Shown here piece by piece: positions 35,869-42,594 of a stretch of 64,000 nucleotides of DNA. The notes beneath the pieces were generated by a model that was given only the letters and a program-made list of their open reading frames with translations, ran no database searches and was not told the DNA's origin. Location of the stretch: assembly GCA_040218145.1 (NCBI GenBank), contig JAVJQK010000007.1:1-64000 (forward strand), written 5' to 3'. Within the stretch, counting starts at the first letter, position 1. Every line of letters starts with the position of its first letter. A program made the translations under genes and the position numbers. The stretch comes from Sandaracinaceae bacterium. Lineage in GTDB: Bacteria > Myxococcota_A > Polyangia > Polyangiales > Sandaracinaceae.

Positions 35869-35964
35869 TCAGCGCTCGATCCGGACGCCCCGCGCGGCGA
35901 GGCGGTCGGCGACCACGCCGAGCATGAACCCCGTGTCGGGGATGAAATCCTTCGCGACCGCCAT
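35869..35964 (-). CDS. 31-residue open frame with good ribosome site
   Basis: ATG 35964 has GGAGG 7 nt upstream on the minus strand. The product contains MAVAKDFIPDTGF and ends DRLAARGVRIER. No family is recognised. It may be a small protein, an upstream leader of the oxidoreductase gene 33 nt further on, or the start of a decayed gene. Confidence 0.35.
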   Translation of the reverse strand: MAVAKDFIPDTGFMLGVVADRLAARGVRIER

Positions 35965-36033
35965 CGAGCGCCTCCGTCGAGAGTCGACGACGGCGAACGC
36001 TGAGAGTCAAGCCACCGCCGCTCGGGTGGGCCC

Positions 36034-36978
36034 TCACACGAGCTCGGCCAGTCGCCGCGCGAGCGTCTGCGCCGTGTCGCAGTCGAGCTGACCGACGACG
36101 CGCGTCCGCGCGCGGGTGTCCGGGTCGACCAGCGCGACCGAGAAGTCGACGGGCGCGTCGACCCGGTTGCGGCGCACCGACCACACGACGCCCCGGCCGC
36201 GCTTCGGCTCGACCCAGCCGCGCCGACGCCAGGGCAGGGGCTCTCGGGTCAGGGTCACGGCGCGCCCACGGACGACGATCCGCGTGTCCGACAGGGCGCG
36301 GACCAGCGCCGCGTAGAGCCCGACGAGGCAGACGGCGCTGATGAGCCCGAGCACGACGAGCTGACCCCACTGCGGCGTCCGGCCGAGCAGGGTGGACCAG
36401 GCGGCCATCATCGCGGCGACGCTCGCGGTCGCGAAGAGCCATCCCTTCCAGCGGCGTCCATGCCTCACGACGAGGTGGGTCTCGCCCTCGTGCTCCTCCA
36501 GCTGCACGCCGCGCGGCGCGTCGTCCAGGAGGGCCTCGTCGAACACGAAGTCGCAGCGGGGGCAGCGCTCGTGGCGGCTCACCACGGTGCAGACGGTGCA
36601 GACGCGCAACGGGTACGGGCCGGCGGGGCGGATCAGGTAGCGGTAGATCTCCCACGCATAGACGGCGCCACCGACGCACGCGGGTACGAGGCCGACCCAG
36701 TGCGCGGTCGACGCCCCTCGGGTGCCCACGAGCATGGCGACCTGCAAGGCGCCCAGCGCGAGCACCCCGAGCAGGCCCACCAGCACGGCGCTCGTGGCGT
36801 GGCGCTCGCCGAAGACGCCCTCAAGCGCGAGCAGGCCGACCGTGCACGCGCCGTAGGGGAGGAGCGCGCCCGCCGCCGCGGCCCAGGTCCAGCTGCCAGC
36901 GGGCGCCTGCTCGAGGAGCCAGAACGAGCCGCCCATGAAGGAGAGCATCGCGAGCAGGGCGTATTGATGCTTCCACAT
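36034..36978 (-). CDS. Membrane protein with a zinc-ribbon insert
   Basis: 314 residues from ATG 36978. Four helices at the N-terminus (~5-110) are followed by CTVCTVVSRHERCPRCDF (~125-145), a four-Cys zinc ribbon (C-x2-C, C-x2-C). Two more helices lie at ~180-235, with a soluble C-terminal domain after them (VVRGRAVTLTREPL, DFSVALVDPDT). I do not recognise a family. No partner is obvious; the gene is divergent from the lipoprotein gene at 37239. Confidence 0.62.
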   Translation of the reverse strand: MWKHQYALLAMLSFMGGSFWLLEQAPAGSWTWAAAAGALLPYGACTVGLLALEGVFGERHATSAVLVGLLGVLALGALQVAMLVGTRGASTAHWVGLVPACVGGAVYAWEIYRYLIRPAGPYPLRVCTVCTVVSRHERCPRCDFVFDEALLDDAPRGVQLEEHEGETHLVVRHGRRWKGWLFATASVAAMMAAWSTLLGRTPQWGQLVVLGLISAVCLVGLYAALVRALSDTRIVVRGRAVTLTREPLPWRRRGWVEPKRGRGVVWSVRRNRVDAPVDFSVALVDPDTRARTRVVGQLDCDTAQTLARRLAELV

Positions 36979-37238
36979 CGCGCGCGAAGGTGACACGGAG
37001 ACACCTGACTGTCCCGTCCCGCACGCTCGTCGTCGCGGTCGACGGTGGGTCGCCGGCACACGGCGACCGCGCAGATGGACCACCACATGGCGCAGGAGCC
37101 GTGGTCTTCGAGGCCAGGCCGCAGCCGAGTCGCGGCGAGCGCACCGGCTCGGTCCGTCGACGAAAGCCGAAGTCAGTGGTCGTGCGCGCTGGCGTCGACG
37201 AGCATGGCTGCGCGCAGAACGCCGCGCCCGGAGGACGA

Positions 37239-38510
37239 ATGACCCCCAAAACACGACTCGAGACGGCGGAGTACCGCGGTGGCTCCCGCCGAGGGGCGGC
37301 GGGCTGGCTCATGGCCATGCTGCTCTCCATCCCGGCCGTGGCTGCCGGGTGCGGAGACGACGAGAGCTCGGAGCCTCCGCAGGATGCCGGGCGAGAGCGC
37401 GATGCTGGCCAGCAGGACGCCGGCGAGGCGACGGACGCCGCGCGGCGAATCGACTCTGGCCGGGTCCGTGACGCGGGCGGGGGGCTCGGCGGTTTTTCTC
37501 CAGAGCCGGGCTTCATGGTCACCGACAACGGCGACGGCACCCTGACGATCCACGACACGAGTGGAGAGCAGCGCTTCGGCAGCAAGCCCAACGGCGCGGC
37601 CCCGCTCTACGTCATCGATCTCTCCGACGGGGGCGCCGGAGGCTCGAGCCCCTACAGCAGGCGCTCGATCGATGGCGCGACCCTCTGGGGCAACCAGGGA
37701 ACCGAGACGATCGTCTCGGACGAGGTCGTCAAACCTGGCTCTCACTACTCGCGGAGCGCCGCTCCTGGGAGCGCCACGAGCTACAGCACCCCCATCCACT
37801 CGCAGATCGATGTCTCCGGCAACGAGGGTCGCAACTGGTATTACTACGTGGATTGGTACAACGGCTGGACGCCCGACGAGGTGAGGAGCTCGAACGGGCG
37901 AGGGAACATCAACGTCAAGTGGCTGCGGTGGCAGCACCACACGGCACAAGCCGGCCCGTACGTGCCGCAGACGATGCAGGCCAGCACTCAACGGTGGGCC
38001 TTCTCCGGCGGCAGCCTCGGCGCTTACGAGCTGTCGTTTCGGCTCGACGAGCAGTACGGCAGCCGACGGTGGCGCAGCGAAGAGAGCCTGCACTCGGTCT
38101 CGTCGGCCCCGGACGCTCGGGACGCCTACGTCGCGAGCTATCTCGATGGGCGGCGCGTGTGGGAAGCGACCGACGCCATCTCGCACAAGGACTCCTTGGA
38201 CCCCGCGGAGAACAACTGGGACCACTTCAAGCTGCTCGCCACGGCCGAATGGGGTCAGCCGGAAGACGACCTGCGATTCTACTACGACCTCATCTACCTC
38301 GACGACTCGTGGTGCCGCGTCTTCGTGTCGGAGCTGTCTACCTGGCCGAACGACCGCGAGTACGCTCGCGAGATTCAGATCCCGACGGACTGGCATCCTG
38401 GCTCGGTGACGATCCTTCAGCGCCTCGGATCGTTCGACAGCCTCTCCGGGACATACCTCTGGGCCGCGGACGACGACGACAACCGATACCTGATCGGTCG
38501 ATTCGAATAG
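37239..38510 (+). CDS. Secreted lipoprotein of unknown function
   Basis: 423 residues from ATG 37239, with GGAGG directly upstream. The signal has a long basic N-terminus (MTPKTRLETAEYRGGSRRGA) and ends VAAGC. An Asp/Gln/Glu-rich linker follows. The mature domain starts near DNGDGTLTIHDTSG and is rich in Trp and Tyr (NWYYYVDWYNGW, WLRWQHH), as in sugar-binding or jelly-roll folds. I cannot assign a family. An in-frame start at 36990 would run through the divergent promoter region and is rejected. Confidence 0.62.
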   Translation: MTPKTRLETAEYRGGSRRGAAGWLMAMLLSIPAVAAGCGDDESSEPPQDAGRERDAGQQDAGEATDAARRIDSGRVRDAGGGLGGFSPEPGFMVTDNGDGTLTIHDTSGEQRFGSKPNGAAPLYVIDLSDGGAGGSSPYSRRSIDGATLWGNQGTETIVSDEVVKPGSHYSRSAAPGSATSYSTPIHSQIDVSGNEGRNWYYYVDWYNGWTPDEVRSSNGRGNINVKWLRWQHHTAQAGPYVPQTMQASTQRWAFSGGSLGAYELSFRLDEQYGSRRWRSEESLHSVSSAPDARDAYVASYLDGRRVWEATDAISHKDSLDPAENNWDHFKLLATAEWGQPEDDLRFYYDLIYLDDSWCRVFVSELSTWPNDREYAREIQIPTDWHPGSVTILQRLGSFDSLSGTYLWAADDDDNRYLIGRFE

Positions 38511-38577
38511 CGGGCCGCCATCGAGCTCGCTTCGCGAAGCCCCGGGGACCGTGCCTCGTCCAGAGCGGGGGCCGCGG

Positions 38578-40437
38578 TCAGTCCCGGCCGAGGAAGCTCA
38601 GGGCGCTCTCGCGGAGCTCGCTCGGGTCGGTGACCGGCATGGAGCAGGCCTCGCTCGTGCAGAGGAAGACGGCCGGCTCGCCGGGGTAGGGGTAGCGGCT
38701 CGCGCCGGGGCGGCCGAGCTCGACCAGGCGGGTGGGCTCGTAGAGGTCGACGGCGGCGCGGTGGAGCGCGGTGGTGCGCGGGTCGTCGGGGCCGACGACG
38801 CTGAGCAGCACGTAGCCGGCGTCGAGGGCCTCGAGCGCGAGGAGGTACTCGCCGACCATGCGGCCGAGGGAGCGGAGCTCGCCCGGGCGGGCGCTGGCGC
38901 GCAGCGCGGCCACCGCGGCGTCCCGGTAGCGGGCCTCGTCCTTCAGGCGCGACAGGGTCAACAGGGCGCGCGCGGCGACGCCGTTCTCCTCGATGGGCAC
39001 GCGCCGGTCCGCGAAGAAGCCGGCCGCGCGCGGGTCCTCGGTGTGGGCGTGGAAGCCGCCTTGCTCGTCCTGGAGCTGCTCGAGCATCGCGTCCGCGAGG
39101 CGCTGCGCCTCCTCCTCCCAGCGCGCCTGGCCGGTGGCCTCGTGCAGCGCGAGCCAGGCCGCGAGCACGTGAGCCTGGTCCTCGAGGTAGAAGAGCGGGT
39201 CGTCGCTCTCGGCGTCGTGGCGGAAGAGGCCGCTCTGCGCGCGGTGGGTGCGGAGGATGCGCTCTCCCGCGGTGAGGGCCTGGCTGAGCGGGGCGCGGCG
39301 GCCCGACGCGACGTGCAGATCGGCGAGCGCCTCGATGAGCAGGCCGTTGTTCGACGCGTAGACGTGGGTGTCGATGCGGGGGACGCCGAGCGCGCGGCGG
39401 CCCTCCTCGTCGAGCGCGTAGTACTCGTCGCCGGGCACGTGAGGACCCGGCTGGCCGTGACCGCCGAGGTCCGCGTCCTGCGCCGTGTAGAAGGCGCCGT
39501 CTTCGGCGCGGAGGAATTGCTCGACGTAGCGGTGCACGTCGAAGGCGTGGCCGAGCCAGCGCTCGTCGCCGGTGGCGCGGTAGGCCTCCCCGAACGCGCG
39601 CATCGCGCCGGCCTGCACGGAGACGATCTTCTCGAAGTGCGGCCGGTCCCACACGTCCGGCACGGAGTACTGGTACATGCCGCCGAAGACCGGATCGATG
39701 AGCCGCGCGTACTGGGCGAGGCTGTCGAGCGCGCGCTCTCGCCACTGGCGCTCTCCCCGCACCGCGGCCCGGAAGAAGGCGTGCTCGACCGGCGCCGCGA
39801 AGGGGTAGCGCTGCCGCCGTCCCCAGCCGCCCGCCTCCTCGTCGTACATGCCGTCGAGCTGCGCGAGCAGGGCGATCCGCACCGCGTCGAGATCTTCGGC
39901 CGGCGCCTCGCCCCCGCCCGCGTCGTCGTCGAGCGTGCGGTCCTCGGCGTGCGCGCTCAGCACGTCGGCGAGGATGCCGCGGAAGCGCTCCGGGGGGCGG
40001 TAGCCGCGCAGGCCGAGGATCTGCTCGCCCTCGGGGGAGAGGAACACCGTCGCGGGCCACGCGTAGCGCTGGTAGCGGTCGGCGAGGTCGGGGCGCGCGT
40101 CGCCGTCGGCGCGGATGAGCACGAAGTGCTCGGCCAGCTCGCGCAGGACCTCTGGATCGCGATAGGTCGTGTCGTTCATCACGTGGCACCAGTGGCACCA
40201 CCCCGCCTGCACGCTGAGCATGATGGGCTTGTCCTCGCGACGCGCGCGCTGGAACGCCTCCTCGCTCCACTCGCTCCAGTCGGGGCCCTCGCTCGCGACG
40301 GCGTGGGCGGTCTGGCTCGAGGTGGCGGGCCCGCCGCAGGCGGCAAGGAGGAGTGAGACGAGGGCGGCGCGTTGCACGCCCCTGCATACGACGGAGGCCG
40401 CGGTTCGGTTTGCGCGCGGGTAGCCAGGTGCGGTCAT
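38578..40437 (-). CDS. DUF255 (YyaL/SSP411-type) thioredoxin-like lipoprotein
   Basis: 619 residues from ATG 40437. A GTG at 40377 would start exactly at a lipoprotein signal (VQRAALVSLLLAAC). The Cys of the lipobox is ~34 in this numbering. An N-terminal thioredoxin-like domain has GWCHWCHVMN (C81-x2-C84), followed by an (alpha/alpha)6-barrel-like region with the family's EDQAHVLAAWL, FYTAQDAD and Y.WPATVFLSP. The family is conserved, but its reaction is unknown. A thiol redox or N-acylglucosamine-isomerase-like function has been suggested. It is divergent from the hydrolase gene. Confidence 0.82.
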   Translation of the reverse strand: MTAPGYPRANRTAASVVCRGVQRAALVSLLLAACGGPATSSQTAHAVASEGPDWSEWSEEAFQRARREDKPIMLSVQAGWCHWCHVMNDTTYRDPEVLRELAEHFVLIRADGDARPDLADRYQRYAWPATVFLSPEGEQILGLRGYRPPERFRGILADVLSAHAEDRTLDDDAGGGEAPAEDLDAVRIALLAQLDGMYDEEAGGWGRRQRYPFAAPVEHAFFRAAVRGERQWRERALDSLAQYARLIDPVFGGMYQYSVPDVWDRPHFEKIVSVQAGAMRAFGEAYRATGDERWLGHAFDVHRYVEQFLRAEDGAFYTAQDADLGGHGQPGPHVPGDEYYALDEEGRRALGVPRIDTHVYASNNGLLIEALADLHVASGRRAPLSQALTAGERILRTHRAQSGLFRHDAESDDPLFYLEDQAHVLAAWLALHEATGQARWEEEAQRLADAMLEQLQDEQGGFHAHTEDPRAAGFFADRRVPIEENGVAARALLTLSRLKDEARYRDAAVAALRASARPGELRSLGRMVGEYLLALEALDAGYVLLSVVGPDDPRTTALHRAAVDLYEPTRLVELGRPGASRYPYPGEPAVFLCTSEACSMPVTDPSELRESALSFLGRD

Positions 40438-40532
40438 CGTGGGCGAGTATGCGCGGCGCGCGATCTCGTTGCTCGTGTTGAAGGAGGACAGGGAATGCTG
40501 GGAATCGAGAAGATCGCCTACGAGGCGCACCC

Positions 40533-41360
40533 GTGAGCGCGGAGCTCCAGCACGTCGAGGCCAACGGCGTGCGCTTCGCCTACTTCGAGGAGGGCGAGGG
40601 GCCGCTGGTGTTGCTGATCCACGGCTTCCCGGACACCGCCCACACCTGGGACGACCTGCGGCCCCGCCTCGCGGCGAAGGGCTATCGCGCCGTGGCCTAC
40701 TTCCAGCGCGGCTATCACCCGAGCGCGATCCCGATGCGGGACCCGGATCAGGAGACGATCTCGCGCGACGCGCTGGCCCTCATCGGCGCGCTGGGGGAGA
40801 AGAAGGCGATCGTCGTCGGGCACGACTGGGGCGCGACGGCGGCCTACGGAGCGGCCGCGATCGGCGGGCCGAAGAAGGTCGAGAAGCTCTTCACGGTCGC
40901 CATCCCGCATCCGCTCGCGATCAAGCCCACCGTCTCGAAGGTGTGGGGCGTGCGCCACGTCGTCACGTACAAGCTGCCCGGCGCGGCCAAGCGCTTCGCC
41001 AAGGACGACTTCGCCGCGCTGCGCGAGCTCTACGCGCGCTGGAACCCGAGCTGGACAGACGTGCCCGAGTCGGAGCTCGCGCCGGTCAAGCGCGCCTTCT
41101 CCAACCGCGCGAGCCTCGAGGCGGCGCTCGGCTACTACCGCACGCTGAGCCCGACTCCGCCGCCGTACCTTAAGAAGAAGATCGAGGTGCCGACGGTCGC
41201 CGTCGCGGGCACCGACGATCCGATCGCCGAGCTGAGCGACTATGAGCGCGCCGAGCGCTGGTTCACCGCGGGCTACACGGTGGAGACGATGCCCGGCGGG
41301 CACTTCCTGCACCGCGAGCACCCGGAGATCTTCGCCGAGAAGGTCCTCGCGCACCTGTAG
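40533..41360 (+). CDS. Alpha/beta hydrolase, epoxide-hydrolase-like
   Basis: 275 residues from GTG 40533. HGFPD (~30-34, oxyanion) and the nucleophile elbow VVGHDWGATAAY, whose Asp98 is typical of epoxide hydrolases and haloalkane dehalogenases. GTDDPIAEL and PGGHFLHREHPE supply the remaining acid/His (His ~257). Tyr residues that would activate an epoxide lie in the cap (KLPGAAKRF, ALGYYRTL) but cannot be pinned down. Cytoplasmic; substrate unknown. A 646-bp gene-free stretch of repeats follows. Confidence 0.85.
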   Translation: MSAELQHVEANGVRFAYFEEGEGPLVLLIHGFPDTAHTWDDLRPRLAAKGYRAVAYFQRGYHPSAIPMRDPDQETISRDALALIGALGEKKAIVVGHDWGATAAYGAAAIGGPKKVEKLFTVAIPHPLAIKPTVSKVWGVRHVVTYKLPGAAKRFAKDDFAALRELYARWNPSWTDVPESELAPVKRAFSNRASLEAALGYYRTLSPTPPPYLKKKIEVPTVAVAGTDDPIAELSDYERAERWFTAGYTVETMPGGHFLHREHPEIFAEKVLAHL

Positions 41361-41366
41361 CGGAAC

Positions 41367-41402
41367 GGGGGCTCGCGCAAAGGCGCAAAGTCGCAAAGAG
41401 GA
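41367..41402 (+). repeat. Flanking direct repeat, left
   Basis: GGGGGCTCGCGCAAAGGCGC followed by AAAGTCGCAAAGAGGA. A near copy lies at 41806-41841; together they frame the hairpin array. Confidence 0.75.
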
Positions 41403-41426
41403 GGCCTCTGCGATCGAAGTGCGCAG

Positions 41427-41805
41427 ACTCAGTTGAAAGTGAGATCGCAGCGTTCCAACTGAGCCCACACAGTCCAGTTGAGAGAGCCTATCGACTGAAC
41501 TGTGGCCACGCAGTTCAGTTGAGACCATCAATCAACTAAGTTGCGTCCGCACAGTTCAGTTGAGACCGCGCATCAACTGGATTGTGCTGGCACAGTTCAG
41601 TCGAGAGCGCCTATCAACTGAGTTGCGTCCGCACAGTTCAATTGAGACCGCCTATCAACTGGACTGTGCTGGCACAGTTCAGTCGAGAGCGCCTATCAAC
41701 TGGACTGTGCCCGCACAACCGCGAGCTCTGGACGCGACGTTCTGACTGAGCTCACGCAGTTCGATCGAGGGCGTACATCGATCGGGCTGTGTCCACGCAG
41801 TTGGA
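41427..41805. repeat. Array of 41-bp palindromic tandem repeats
   Basis: Five exact-period 41-bp units occupy 41494-41698 (starts 41494, 41535, 41576, 41617, 41658), with degenerate or shortened units on both sides (from ~41458 and to ~41803). Each unit holds a hairpin such as CTGGACTGTGCTGGCACAGTTCAG with a linker GAGACCGCCTATCA. Units alternate between two versions (GTTGCGTCCGCACAGTTCA and ACTGTGCTGGCACAGTTCA), giving an 82-bp higher-order period. GC is much lower than in the flanking genes. No coding signal. This array, its flanking repeats and a G-rich tract account for the stretch 41361-42006. Confidence 0.85.
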
Positions 41806-41841
41806 GGGGGCTCGCGCAAGGGCGTAGAGGCGCAAGGAAGA
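41806..41841 (+). repeat. Flanking direct repeat, right
   Basis: GGGGGCTCGCGCAAGGGCGT followed by AGAGGCGCAAGGAAGA, matching 41367-41402 with a few changes. Confidence 0.75.
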
Positions 41842-41953
41842 ACGGTATCGGCCTCGGGCCCCGTCTTGGGTATCGCACGCGTTGCTGACAGCTGCGGAGC
41901 CATGGCGTCTTTGCGCGAAATCTGTCCGTGCCGAGCTCGGCAGGCTCGAGCGC

Positions 41954-41987
41954 GGGCAGGGGCACGGGCAGGGGCAGGGGCAGGGGG
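41954..41987 (+). repeat. G-rich GGGGCA microsatellite
   Basis: Runs of GGGCAGGGGCACGGGCAGGG and further GGGGCA units. It could form a G-quadruplex on the plus strand and is C-rich on the minus strand, where it follows the stop and hairpin of the 42007 gene. A shorter relative lies at 19880-19898. Confidence 0.7.
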
Positions 41988-42008
41988 AGCAGGGCTTTGG
42001 CCCTGCTC
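41987..42008 (-). terminator. Hairpin with C-rich tract after the 42007 gene
   Basis: Nine-base-pair perfect stem GAGCAGGGC/GCCCTGCTC with a 4-nt loop, overlapping the stop codon. On the minus strand it is followed by CCCCCTGCCCCTGCCCCTGC. There is no T-tract. Same layout as at 19905-19921. Confidence 0.45.
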
Positions 42009-42549
42009 AGCGGATGTGGGTGATGTACCAGCGCGGGCCCCAGTTGATGAGGGTGCGCAGCTCGAAGCGGCGCTCGGCGCCGTCGACGCGGTAGTAGATC
42101 CAGTCGTGCCGGGAGGCCCAGTAGGGGACCGCGTTGGCCTCCTCGCGGCGATCGACCCAGCCGCCGCGGCGGGTCATGACGAGGCGGTCGAAGGTGGCGC
42201 CAGCGGGGATCTCGCCGTGCAACGCGTGGATGTCGCGCTCGTAGTGGCGAAGCAGGACCTCCCAGTAGCGCCGCGGGTCCGCGATGCCCTTGACGACGAG
42301 GAAGGGCTCGAGGGGGAAGAAGAAGTCGCGCGCCAGGGAGGGGTCGTCCTCGAGGATGGCCGTGAAGAGCTGCTCGGCGCGCTGCGCCGCGTCACCCACG
42401 GGGGGCCGACGGGCCGGGGGATCGCGCCAGTCGTTCTCGGCCGGGATGGCCAGCTCGCTCGGCTGGGCGGCGGCCATGGGGGACGCGGTGAGCGGCGTCG
42501 CGCTCGCGGCGAGGGTCAGCAGCGCGAGCGCGGGGAGGAGCTTTCGCAT
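42007..42549 (-). CDS. Secreted protein of unknown function
   Basis: 180 residues from ATG 42549, with a signal peptide (MRKLLPALALLTLAASATPLTAS). The mature part is a compact domain containing RAEQLFTAILEDDPSLARDFFFPLEPFLVVKGI, HYERDIHALHGEI and WASRHDWIYYRVDGAERRFELRTLINWGPRWYITHI. I do not recognise a family. The spacing suggests an NTF2-like or similar small alpha+beta fold, but that is a guess. Downstream are the hairpin and C-rich tract. Confidence 0.6.
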   Translation of the reverse strand: MRKLLPALALLTLAASATPLTASPMAAAQPSELAIPAENDWRDPPARRPPVGDAAQRAEQLFTAILEDDPSLARDFFFPLEPFLVVKGIADPRRYWEVLLRHYERDIHALHGEIPAGATFDRLVMTRRGGWVDRREEANAVPYWASRHDWIYYRVDGAERRFELRTLINWGPRWYITHIR

Positions 42550-42594
42550 CGGCGGACTGTACGACCCTGGCCCGGCGAGTTCTATTCGACGTGA

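Noticed and set aside
34859-36679. A long fusion of the oxidoreductase with upstream sequence.
   Set aside because: The upstream part is antisense-like low-complexity translation; the conserved N-terminus starts at 35836.
41427-41805. CRISPR array.
   Set aside because: The repeats are contiguous and palindromic, with no unique spacers and no cas genes nearby.
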